A stretch of DNA of 8,391 nucleotides, from assembly GCA_946481425.1 (NCBI GenBank), contig CAMLNT010000091.1, forward strand, positions 1 to 8,391, read 5' to 3'. The notes under the pieces were generated by a model. That model was not told the DNA's origin. It made no database searches and worked only from the letters and a program-made list of their open reading frames with translations. Origin of the DNA: an uncultured Brevundimonas sp. (lineage in GTDB: Bacteria; Pseudomonadota; Alphaproteobacteria; Caulobacterales; Caulobacteraceae). The position numbers and the translations under genes are program-made. Shown one piece after another: positions 1 through 6,248 of this stretch (its first letter is position 1; every line of letters begins with the position of its first letter).

Positions 1-122
1 GCGCTCTCGGACAGGTTCACCGCCTTGGCCAGATCGGCGTTGGTCATGCGCCCGTCGCGCTGGAGCGCGCGGATCATCTTGCGATCGACATCATCCAGTT
101 CAGTCGCGGAAACGGTCTTCAT
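1..122 (-). CDS. Lrp/AsnC family transcriptional regulator, N-terminal part (runs off the window)
   Basis: The ATG lies at 122-120 on the minus strand. The visible 40 codons read MKTVSATELDDVDRKMIRAL and then a helix-turn-helix with the ADLAKAVNLSES segment at about residues 29-39. The D(x)xDRKMIRxLQxDGRM(T/S)NxDLAxxV pattern is the classic start of the Lrp/AsnC DNA-binding domain. The C-terminal effector-binding (RAM/ACT-like) domain lies outside the window. The ribosome binding site is weak (an AGG a few bases upstream). The gene is divergent from alanine dehydrogenase with 116 bp between the start codons. In many proteobacteria a divergent Lrp-type gene senses an amino acid and controls the adjacent catabolic gene, so a role as the alanine-responsive regulator of ald is inferred. 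The family call is firm; the specific regulator name is not. Confidence 0.9.
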   Translation of the reverse strand, partial: MKTVSATELDDVDRKMIRALQRDGRMTNADLAKAVNLSES

Positions 123-133
123 TTGCCAGCCTG

Positions 134-149
134 ACGCAAGTTTCTGCGA
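134..149. promoter_or_regulatory. Possible Lrp-family operator in the lrp-like/ald spacer
   Basis: An imperfect dyad CGCA-N6-TGCG (135-148) with an AT-rich centre (agtttc) sits 12 bases upstream of the regulator start codon. Lrp/AsnC proteins often bind short dyads with an AT-rich middle of about 15 bp. The placement would suit autoregulation of the minus-strand gene. The arms are short and a chance match is possible. Confidence 0.35.
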
Positions 150-158
150 GTTTACGGC

Positions 159-178
159 GTTCAGTCGATGAAATGAAC
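159..178. promoter_or_regulatory. Inverted repeat GTTCA-N10-TGAAC in the divergent spacer
   Basis: Perfect 5-bp arms (159-163 and 174-178) are separated by 10 bases, one helical turn centre to centre being roughly respected. The element lies just upstream of where a -35 box would fall for the ald promoter candidate, the usual position for an activator site. It could be a second site for the adjacent Lrp-like regulator, although its sequence differs from the dyad at 135-148. Confidence 0.3.
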
Positions 179-200
179 AGGAACCTGCGGTCGTCTCGCC

Positions 201-208
201 GCTATTTT
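201..208 (+). promoter_or_regulatory. Candidate -10 element for ald
   Basis: GCTATTTT resembles the Caulobacter housekeeping -10 (GCTANAWC). It is about 30 bases upstream of the ald start codon, leaving room for a short leader containing the GGGAGAG ribosome binding site. No good -35 box is present 16-18 bases upstream, which would fit an activator-dependent promoter. Confidence 0.3.
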
Positions 209-238
209 CCGCGCCAACTCAGATCCGGGAGAGACCCC

Positions 239-1351
239 ATGCGCGTCGGCGTGCCCAAGGAAATCAAGAAGAACGAACACCGCATCGGCCTGACGCCGAC
301 GGCCGTTCGCGAATACGTGGCCCACGGCCACGCCGTCTCGATCCAGAAGGGCGCAGGCCTCGGCGCCGGCTTCACCGACAAGGACTACGAGAAGGCCGGC
401 GCCTCGCTCGTTGCGACGGCCGAGGAAATCTTCGCCAACTCGGACATGATCGTGAAGGTCAAGGAGCCCCAGAAGGTCGAGTGGGAGATGCTGCGCGAAG
501 GCCAGATCCTCTTCACCTACCTGCACCTGGCGCCCGATCCCGAGCAGACCAAGGGGCTGATGGCCTCCAAGTGCGCGGCCGTCGCCTATGAGACCGTCAC
601 GGATGCGAAGGGCGGCCTGCCGCTGCTGGCGCCGATGTCGGAAGTCGCGGGCCGGATCGCGGTCTTCTCGGCGGCCGAGACCCTTCTGAAGCACAACGGC
701 GGCATGGGCCTGCTGCTCTGCGGCGTGCCGGGCGTGGCCCCGGCCCGCGTGCTGGTCCTGGGCGGCGGCGTCGTCGGCCTGAACTCGGCGCGCATGGCGC
801 TCGGCCTCGGCGCCGAGGTCGTGGTGCTCGAACGCTCGATCCCGCGCATGGCCTATATCGACGAGCTCACCGGCGGGCGTGTCATCACCCGCTATTCCTC
901 GATCGGCGCGATCGAGGAAGAGGCCCTGAAGGCCGACGTCGTCATCGGCGCGGTCTTGGTCCCCGGCGCCGAGGCGCCCAAGCTGATTTCCAAGGACATG
1001 CTCAAGAAGATGAAGCCGGGCTCGGTCCTGGTGGATGTCGCCATTGACCAGGGCGGCTGCTTCGAGACCAGCCACCCGACCACCCACGAGGACCCGACCT
1101 ATACGGTCGACGGCGTCGTCCACTATTGCGTGGCCAACATGCCGGGCGCCGCCCCGCGCACCTCGTCGGAAGCCCTGAACAACGCGACCCTGCCGTTCGG
1201 CCTGGCGCTGGCCAACAAGGGTCTGGACGCCCTCAAGGACAATCCGCACCTCGCGCGCGGCCTGAACGTCCTGAACGGCAAGCTGACCTACCCCGCCGTC
1301 GGCGAGGCCCTGGGCCTCGAGTGGGAAGACCCCTACGGCGTCTGGCAGTAG
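239..1351 (+). CDS. ald: Alanine dehydrogenase (NAD-dependent)
   Basis: A 370-residue enzyme, the usual length for the family, that reversibly deaminates L-alanine to pyruvate and ammonium with NAD+ in the cytoplasm. The start chosen is the ATG at 239, which gives the standard MRVGVPKEIKKNEHRIGLTP beginning and has GGGAGAG at 227-233, five bases upstream; an in-frame ATG at 173 would add 22 unrelated residues. Residues known to matter in the family are all present at matching positions: R15, K75 (KVKEPQ), H96 (YLHLAPD) and D270 (AIDQGG). The Rossmann NAD motif GGGVVG is at 175-180. The gene is divergent from an Lrp-type regulator, which suggests induction by alanine for use as carbon and nitrogen source. 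It ends 9 bases before a strong hairpin shared with the convergent thiolase gene. Identification is secure. Confidence 0.98.
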   Translation: MRVGVPKEIKKNEHRIGLTPTAVREYVAHGHAVSIQKGAGLGAGFTDKDYEKAGASLVATAEEIFANSDMIVKVKEPQKVEWEMLREGQILFTYLHLAPDPEQTKGLMASKCAAVAYETVTDAKGGLPLLAPMSEVAGRIAVFSAAETLLKHNGGMGLLLCGVPGVAPARVLVLGGGVVGLNSARMALGLGAEVVVLERSIPRMAYIDELTGGRVITRYSSIGAIEEEALKADVVIGAVLVPGAEAPKLISKDMLKKMKPGSVLVDVAIDQGGCFETSHPTTHEDPTYTVDGVVHYCVANMPGAAPRTSSEALNNATLPFGLALANKGLDALKDNPHLARGLNVLNGKLTYPAVGEALGLEWEDPYGVWQ

Positions 1352-1360
1352 GCCAAAGAC

Positions 1361-1389
1361 AAAGGGCGCTCCCGCCGGGAGCGCCCTTT
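1361..1389. terminator. Bidirectional hairpin terminator between convergent ald and thiolase
   Basis: A perfect 13-bp stem (1361-1373 with 1377-1389) closes a GCC loop. It starts with AAA and ends with TTT, so either strand gives a GC-rich hairpin followed by a short U run. It lies 9 bases after the ald stop and 28 bases beyond the thiolase stop, serving both convergent genes. The U tract is short, so some read-through is possible. Confidence 0.85.
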
Positions 1390-1417
1390 CCAATTCCGGC
1401 TCGGTTGAGTCCGCGCC

Positions 1418-2626
1418 TTAGTAGATTTCGAACAGGCCCGCGGCCCCCATGCCGCCGCCGACGCACATGGTGACAACGCCGTATTTGGCGCCGCGGCGCT
1501 TGCCCTCGATCAGGACGTGGCCGGTCATCCGGGCGCCCGACATGCCGTAGGGGTGGCCGATCGAGATGGCGCCGCCCGAAACGTTCAGGCGATCGTTCGG
1601 AATGCCCAGCCTGTCACGGCAGTAGAGAACTTGGACCGCGAAAGCCTCGTTGAGCTCCCAGATACCGATGTCGTCGACCGTCAGGCCGTGGGCCTTCAGC
1701 AGCTTGGGCACTGCAAACACCGGGCCGATGCCCATCTCGTCGGGATCGCAACCGGCGACCGCCATGCCGCGATAGGCGCCCAGCGGGTTCAGGCCGCGCT
1801 TCTCCGCCTCCTTGGCCTCCATCACCACCGATGCCGAGGCGCCGTCCGACAGCTGCGAAGCGTTGCCGGCGGTGATGAACTTGCCTTCCGAAATCTCCTG
1901 TCCGCCGCCGAAGACGGTCTTTAGCGACTTCAGGCCCTCCAGCGTCGTATCGGCGCGGTTGCCCTCATCCTTCGAGAGCGTGATCTCCTTGGCGGACGTC
2001 TGGCCCGCCTCCTTGTCCAGGACCTGCATGGTGGTGGTCATCGGCACGATCTCGGCGTCGAGCCGCCCCTCGGCCTGGGCCTGGGCGGTGCGCTGTTGGG
2101 ACTGGAAGGCGTATTCGTCCTGCGCGTCGCGCGAGATGCCGTAGCGCGCGGCCACGACCTCGGCGGTCTCCAGCATCGACATGTACATGCGCGGCTGCAA
2201 CTTCAGCAGCTCGGCGTCGCCGGCGCGGAACATGTTCATGTTGCCGTTCTGGACCAGCGAGATGCTCTCGAGCCCGCCGCCTACAGCGATCTGCTGGCTG
2301 TCGACCATCACCTGCTTGGCCGCCGTGGCGATGGCCATCAGACCCGAGGCGCATTGGCGGTCCAGCGTCATGCCCGAAACGACCGTCGGAAAGCCCGCGG
2401 CCATGGCGATCTGGCGCGCGACGTTGGTGCCGGTCGAACCCTGCTGGAGAGCCGCGCCCATCACCACGTCCTCAATCTCGGCCGGATCGACGCCCGCGCG
2501 CTCGACCGCATGCTTCACCGCATGGGCGCCCAGCTGCTGGGCCTGAGTGTCGTTGAAGGCGCCCCGATAGGCCTTGCCGATCGGGGTGCGGGCGGTCGAG
2601 ACGATAACGGCTTCACGCATGGTCAT
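1418..2626 (-). CDS. Thiolase, acetyl-CoA C-acyltransferase/acetyltransferase family
   Basis: A 402-residue thiolase. It either cleaves 3-ketoacyl-CoA with CoA (beta-oxidation) or condenses two acetyl-CoA. The full catalytic set is visible: nucleophile C92 in LDRQCASG, the NEAF motif at 326-329, H358 in GHP, and the acid/base C388 in CVGGG. The first residues ([15 protein letters not shown]) are typical of the thiolase N domain. The start ATG (2626) overlaps the stop of the upstream dehydrogenase in an ATGA arrangement, so the two are probably translationally coupled. M3 (2620) is an alternative start with better spacing (10 versus 4 bases) from the GGAG at 2634-2631. The SDR partner favours a degradative beta-oxidation role over PHB or acetoacetate synthesis, but the sequence alone does not decide chain-length specificity. 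A 752-residue open frame extends upstream, but that extension is antisense shadow, not protein. Confidence 0.95.
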   Translation of the reverse strand: MTMREAVIVSTARTPIGKAYRGAFNDTQAQQLGAHAVKHAVERAGVDPAEIEDVVMGAALQQGSTGTNVARQIAMAAGFPTVVSGMTLDRQCASGLMAIATAAKQVMVDSQQIAVGGGLESISLVQNGNMNMFRAGDAELLKLQPRMYMSMLETAEVVAARYGISRDAQDEYAFQSQQRTAQAQAEGRLDAEIVPMTTTMQVLDKEAGQTSAKEITLSKDEGNRADTTLEGLKSLKTVFGGGQEISEGKFITAGNASQLSDGASASVVMEAKEAEKRGLNPLGAYRGMAVAGCDPDEMGIGPVFAVPKLLKAHGLTVDDIGIWELNEAFAVQVLYCRDRLGIPNDRLNVSGGAISIGHPYGMSGARMTGHVLIEGKRRGAKYGVVTMCVGGGMGAAGLFEIY

Positions 2627-3537
2627 TGAGCTCCAGCCTTGGCCCGGGCGGCCTTGGTCATTTCGATGATCCCTTGCGCCGAACCGGCCTCGGGAATGAT
2701 TTCGCCTTCGCGGTCCTGAATCTCGCCCCAGCGCGCCGCAACCTGCTCGGCCGCGTCGGGGCCGCCCGCGAAGATGCCCTGGGTCAGGGTGACGTGCGCC
2801 GCTTCGAAGCCGCCCGCGCCCGCCGCCAGGATGGCCCGCGTCGGCGCATTCTCGCTGACGAGATGCAGCAGGCCCGGCGTGACCAGATCGGGCCGCAGGG
2901 CGTCCAGATCGAGCCCGGCGCCGAGGTCCTCGGTCATGCGCGTCGCCGCCGTCGGCGCCAGCGAATTGACCCGGATGTCGTATTTGGCCCCCTCGATCGC
3001 CAGCGTCTGCATCAGCCCGACCAGGCCCATCTTGGCCGCCGCGTAGTTCGACTGGCCGAAGTTGCCGTAGAGGCCCGACGACGAGGTCGTCATCACGATC
3101 CGCCCGTAGTTCTGCTCGCGCATTGTTTCCCACACGGCCTTCGAGCAGATCGCCGCACCCATCAGGTGCACCTCGATGACGAACCGAAAGTCTTCCATCG
3201 TCATCTTGGCGAAGGTCTTGTCGCGCAGGATTCCCGCGTTGTTGACCAGGATATCGACCCGGCCCCACTTCGCCTTCGCAGCCTCGACCATGGCGGCCAC
3301 GCCTGCCTCGTCGGTCACCGAGCAGACGGCGGCCATGGCCTCGCCGCCCGCGGCGCGAATTTCGTCGGCCACTTGCTCGGCGGGTCCGGCCGAGCCGCCC
3401 GACCCGTCGCGCGCGCCGCCGAAGTCGTTGACGACCACCTTGGCGCCGCGTCGACCCAGCGCCAGCGCATGCTGTCTGCCCAGTCCCCCTCCAGCGCCGG
3501 TGACGATGGCGACGCGGCCGTCGAAGCGGATGGTCAT
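2623..3537 (-). CDS. SDR-family dehydrogenase, hydroxyacyl-CoA dehydrogenase-like (HSD17B4/MFE-2 type)
   Basis: A 304-residue short-chain dehydrogenase/reductase. Visible motifs are the cofactor-binding TGAGGGLG (13-20), D38 at the end of the second strand in VVNDFGG (predicting NAD(H) over NADP(H)), NNAG at 99-102, and the catalytic S152, Y165 and K169 (YAAAK). The VVNDFGG motif, the glycine-rich insert after it, and a roughly 90-residue C-terminal extension (about 215-304) resemble the dehydrogenase part of peroxisomal multifunctional enzyme type 2, which oxidises (3R)-hydroxyacyl-CoA. This is longer than the ~250-residue FabG type. It is first in an operon with a thiolase, so it plausibly makes the 3-ketoacyl-CoA that the thiolase cleaves. 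The start has GAGGAG 8 bases upstream (3551-3546). The substrate, fatty acyl or steroid side chain, cannot be told from the sequence. Confidence 0.92.
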   Translation of the reverse strand: MTIRFDGRVAIVTGAGGGLGRQHALALGRRGAKVVVNDFGGARDGSGGSAGPAEQVADEIRAAGGEAMAAVCSVTDEAGVAAMVEAAKAKWGRVDILVNNAGILRDKTFAKMTMEDFRFVIEVHLMGAAICSKAVWETMREQNYGRIVMTTSSSGLYGNFGQSNYAAAKMGLVGLMQTLAIEGAKYDIRVNSLAPTAATRMTEDLGAGLDLDALRPDLVTPGLLHLVSENAPTRAILAAGAGGFEAAHVTLTQGIFAGGPDAAEQVAARWGEIQDREGEIIPEAGSAQGIIEMTKAARAKAGAQ

Positions 3538-3566
3538 GGGACAGGCTCCTCAGATATCGACGCTTG

Positions 3567-3592
3567 GCTTTAGGCGCGCGTCCTTGGGTCAA
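3567..3592 (-). promoter_or_regulatory. Candidate housekeeping promoter of the SDR-thiolase operon
   Basis: On the minus strand TTGACCC (3592-3586) is followed after 11 bases by CCTAAAGC (3574-3567). This fits the Caulobacter sigma-73 pattern TTGACGS-N10-14-GCTANAWC with few mismatches. Transcription would start near 3560, giving a leader of about 20 bases that contains the GAGGAG ribosome binding site. I saw no equally good promoter on the plus strand of this 98-bp spacer for the divergent rmlC gene. Confidence 0.5.
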
Positions 3593-3635
3593 GCAAGACC
3601 TTCCCGAAACCGCCCGCGCATGGTTTGACGGGGCC

Positions 3636-4202
3636 ATGCAGGCCACCGACCTCGCCATTCCGGGCGTCAAGCTCATCGGACCCCCGCCGCGCTATCCGGA
3701 CGCGCGCGGCTGGTTCTCCGAACACTGGAGCCGCCGAACCTTCGAAGCGGCCGGGATCGCCCACGACTGGGTCCAGGACAACCTGGCCTGGTCGGAGAAG
3801 GCAGGCACCGTGCGCGGCCTGCACTATCAGTCGCCCCCCTCGGCCCAGGCCAAGCTGGTTTCGGTGTTGCGAGGCGCGGTTCTGGACATCGTCGTCGACA
3901 TCCGTCGCGGCTCTCCGACCTACGGACGGCATGCGTCAGCCGAACTGACGGCCGAGAACGGCCAGATGATGCTGGCCCCGCGCGGAACGGCCCACGGCCT
4001 CGTCAGCCTCACCGACGACACCCTGGTGCTCTACAAGGTGGATGGCTTCTTCGACCTGGAAAACGACCGCGCCCTGCGCTGGAACGACCCAGAACTCGGC
4101 ATCGAATGGCCGGCCATCGCCGGCGCCGCTGTGTCGGACAAGGACGCCACCGCGCCCCTTCTGGCCGACCTCCCGGAGCATTTCCGGTGGGAGGGCGCGT
4201 GA
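3636..4202 (+). CDS. rmlC: dTDP-4-dehydrorhamnose 3,5-epimerase
   Basis: A 188-residue cupin-fold enzyme that epimerises dTDP-4-keto-6-deoxyglucose at C3 and C5, the third step of dTDP-L-rhamnose synthesis (also called rfbC). The RGLHYQ motif places catalytic H63, its partner aspartate is D170 (SDKD), and the conserved tyrosine is Y133 in LYKVD; all match family numbering. The tyrosine pair that commonly follows (a TDYY-like segment) is here GFF, with F138-F139. The chosen ATG gives the usual IPGV start and length. The ribosome binding site is poor (GGGG only two bases upstream), and a longer frame from a TTG at 3564 would overlap the divergent promoter and lacks family similarity. Its stop overlaps the rmlB start codon. 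It is the first gene of the rmlC-rmlB-rmlD operon. Confidence 0.95.
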   Translation: MQATDLAIPGVKLIGPPPRYPDARGWFSEHWSRRTFEAAGIAHDWVQDNLAWSEKAGTVRGLHYQSPPSAQAKLVSVLRGAVLDIVVDIRRGSPTYGRHASAELTAENGQMMLAPRGTAHGLVSLTDDTLVLYKVDGFFDLENDRALRWNDPELGIEWPAIAGAAVSDKDATAPLLADLPEHFRWEGA

Positions 4203-5242
4203 GGGTTCTCGTCACCGGCGGCTGCGGATTCATCGGCTCGGCGGTCGTCCGCGCCCTCATCGCGCGGGGGGTCGAGCAGATCGGCGTACTGGACGCCCAG
4301 CGCTATGCCGCGAACCCCGCCACCCACGCGCCATTCGAGGACCGCGGCGACTACCGGTTTTTCCACGCCGACATCAGGGACCGGTCGGCCGTCGACACCG
4401 CCCTGGCCGCGCTCCGGCCGGACGCCATCCTGCACCTGGCGGCGGAAACCCATGTTGACCGTTCGATCGATGGCCCCGCCGCCTTCGTCAGCACAAACGT
4501 TACGGGGACGCAGGTCCTGCTGGAAGCCGCCGAAGCCTTCCGACGCAGCCTGCCCGACAGCCAGGCAGAATCCTTCCGCTTCATCCACGTGTCCACCGAC
4601 GAGGTCTTCGGCGCGCTGGCCCCTGACGATCCGCCCTTCACCGAGGCTAGCCCGTATCGGCCGCGGTCACCGTATGCGGCGTCCAAGGCTGGAGCGGATC
4701 ACCTCGCGCGTGCCTGGCGAGAGACCTACGGCCTGCCGGTCATCCTGACCAACTGCTCTAACAACTACGGGCCCTACCAGCACCCGGAAAAGCTGATCCC
4801 GATGATGGCTCTGCGCGGTCTCGCGGGACAGAGCCTGCCAGTCTATGGCGACGGCCTCCAGGTGCGCGACTGGCTCCATGTGGACGATCACGCGCGGGCT
4901 TTGCTGGCGGTCCTCGACGAGGGCGAGCCGGGCGAAACCTACCTCGTTGGCGCGAGGGCGGAGAAGTCCAATCTCGAGGTCGTCGCAGGGGTCTGTTGGG
5001 CGCTGGACGCACTGTCGCCCGACCGGTCTCATGCCGCGCTCATTTCCCACGTCGCCGATCGCCCGGGGCACGATCGTCGCTACGCCATCGACCCGTCGCA
5101 TATCGAAACTGCGCTCGGCTGGCGTCCCAGGGTTCCGTTCGACGACGGCCTGGCGGATACGGTGATCTGGTACCGGGACCACGAGGCCTGGTGGGCCCCC
5201 ATGCTGGCGGCCGGCGCCCTCGAGCGACGTGGCCGGGTGTGA
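4199..5242 (+). CDS. rmlB: dTDP-glucose 4,6-dehydratase
   Basis: A 347-residue extended SDR that converts dTDP-glucose to dTDP-4-keto-6-deoxyglucose, the second step of the rhamnose pathway (also called rfbB). The NAD-binding TGGCGFIG lies at residues 6-13. The catalytic T133-D134-E135 is in STDEVFG, with Y159 and K163 in YAASK. The family signatures NCSNNYGPYQHPEKLIP (185-201) and YGDGLQVRDWLHVDDH (216-231) are intact. Translation starts at a GTG (4199) that overlaps the rmlC stop as GTGA, preceded by GGGAGGG at 4189-4195. The start is confirmed because the nucleotide-binding strand RVLVTGG follows directly. Translational coupling to rmlC is likely. The product feeds RmlC and RmlD. Confidence 0.97.
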   Translation: MRVLVTGGCGFIGSAVVRALIARGVEQIGVLDAQRYAANPATHAPFEDRGDYRFFHADIRDRSAVDTALAALRPDAILHLAAETHVDRSIDGPAAFVSTNVTGTQVLLEAAEAFRRSLPDSQAESFRFIHVSTDEVFGALAPDDPPFTEASPYRPRSPYAASKAGADHLARAWRETYGLPVILTNCSNNYGPYQHPEKLIPMMALRGLAGQSLPVYGDGLQVRDWLHVDDHARALLAVLDEGEPGETYLVGARAEKSNLEVVAGVCWALDALSPDRSHAALISHVADRPGHDRRYAIDPSHIETALGWRPRVPFDDGLADTVIWYRDHEAWWAPMLAAGALERRGRV

Positions 5243-6144
5243 CGCGGGTTCTGATTATCGGCCGGAGCGGCCAGCTGGCCCGGGCCCTGGCCGCCGCCCG
5301 GTGGCCCGCCGGCTGGACCGTCGCTTTCGCCGGCCGCGAAACCCTGGACCTGACGCAGCCCGATCAGATCGCTGCGGTCCTGTCGGCCGAGGCCCCGGAC
5401 GTCGTCATCAACACCGCCGCCTACACGGCCGTGGATGCCGCCGAGACCGACGAGGCGGCCGCCTTTGCGCTGAACGCCGAGGCGCCGGGCGCGCTCGCGC
5501 AAGCCTGCCGGCAGGGGGGCCGGCTGCTTGTGCATCTGTCGACCGACTATGTGTTTTCCGGCGACGGTGGCGCGCCCTATGACGAAACCGCCCCGGTCGC
5601 CCCGCTCAATGCCTATGGCCGGTCAAAGGCGGCCGGCGAGGCGCGTGTCCTGATGACCGATCCCGACGCCCTCGTCGTCCGCACAGCGTGGCTGCTGTCC
5701 CCGACCAGCGGCTTCGTCCGCTCGATCCTAGCGCGTCTGACGGCTGGCGAGGCGGTCCGCGTCGTCGACGACCAGCGCGGCAGTCCGACGCGCGCCGACG
5801 ACCTGGCCCAGGCTCTCATAGATCTGGCGCGAATGCGGCTGTCCGGCGCCGGCAACGGCGGGTTGTTGCATGTCGCGGGAGAGGACACAGCGACCTGGAT
5901 GGATCTCGCGCTTGGACTTGCACTGGCTGTGCCCGGATCATCGCATCGTGTCGAAGCGATTGACTCCAAAACCTATTCCGCAAAGGCGAAGCGGCCAGAA
6001 AACGCCGCTCTGAATGTCATGCGGCTGAGATCGCTTTATGGCATAGTTTGTCCGTCATGGACCGGCTGGATCACGGAAACGGCCAAGCTTGGCCTCATCA
6101 GCGCCCAAAAGGGTGTTGAAACGAGGCAACAGTCAGGCGGCTGA
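5239..6144 (+). CDS. rmlD: dTDP-4-dehydrorhamnose reductase
   Basis: A 301-residue SDR that reduces dTDP-4-keto-L-rhamnose to dTDP-L-rhamnose, the last step (also called rfbD). Seen are GRSGQLA (8-14) for NAD(P)H binding, NTAAYTAVD (58-66), catalytic T102 in STDYVFSG, and Y126/K130 in YGRSK. RPENAALN (252-259) matches the C-terminal substrate-binding segment of the family. It starts at a GTG (5239) overlapping the rmlB stop as GTGA, again implying coupling. The ribosome binding site is weak. The 3' fifth of the gene is clearly less GC-rich than the rest (about 52% over 5941-6060 versus about 72% over 5401-5460) and ends with a polar tail of about 15 residues. The reading frame is unbroken there. 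No terminator is obvious before the next gene. Confidence 0.96.
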   Translation: MTRVLIIGRSGQLARALAAARWPAGWTVAFAGRETLDLTQPDQIAAVLSAEAPDVVINTAAYTAVDAAETDEAAAFALNAEAPGALAQACRQGGRLLVHLSTDYVFSGDGGAPYDETAPVAPLNAYGRSKAAGEARVLMTDPDALVVRTAWLLSPTSGFVRSILARLTAGEAVRVVDDQRGSPTRADDLAQALIDLARMRLSGAGNGGLLHVAGEDTATWMDLALGLALAVPGSSHRVEAIDSKTYSAKAKRPENAALNVMRLRSLYGIVCPSWTGWITETAKLGLISAQKGVETRQQSGG

Positions 6145-6158
6145 ATCCTGATCGGGCC

Positions 6159-6183
6159 GGAACCGGCGCTGATGCAGGCCGTT
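6159..6183 (+). promoter_or_regulatory. EcfG/SigT-type general stress response promoter for the OmpA-like gene
   Basis: GGAAC at 6159-6163 and CGTT at 6180-6183 are separated by exactly 16 bases. This matches the consensus (GGAAC-N16/17-CGTT) of the alphaproteobacterial general stress sigma factor, called SigT in Caulobacter and EcfG in others. The site is in the 104-bp spacer between rmlD and the OmpA-like gene, in the right orientation, and would give a leader of about 55-60 bases. The match is seen directly; activity is inferred. Confidence 0.65.
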
Positions 6184-6248
6184 GGGCGCCATGACGTCGT
6201 GTGCTGATCGGGGTGCGCGGCCGCGTAATGCAAGACAAGGGATTTGAG

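Noticed and set aside
161..1393. 410-residue open frame antisense to ald
   Set aside because: Its composition (rich in R, G, A, D and H) is typical of antisense shadow in GC-rich DNA, and the sense frame is an intact alanine dehydrogenase.
2627..3676. N-terminal extension making a 752-residue thiolase fusion
   Set aside because: The extension is out of frame with the true SDR gene and is arginine-rich shadow. The thiolase starts normally at the ATGA overlap.
6156..6167. GCCGG-AA-CCGGC dyad after rmlD as a terminator
   Set aside because: The two-base spacer cannot form a normal hairpin loop without opening the stem, no T run follows, and the bases are better explained by the -35 box of the EcfG-type promoter.
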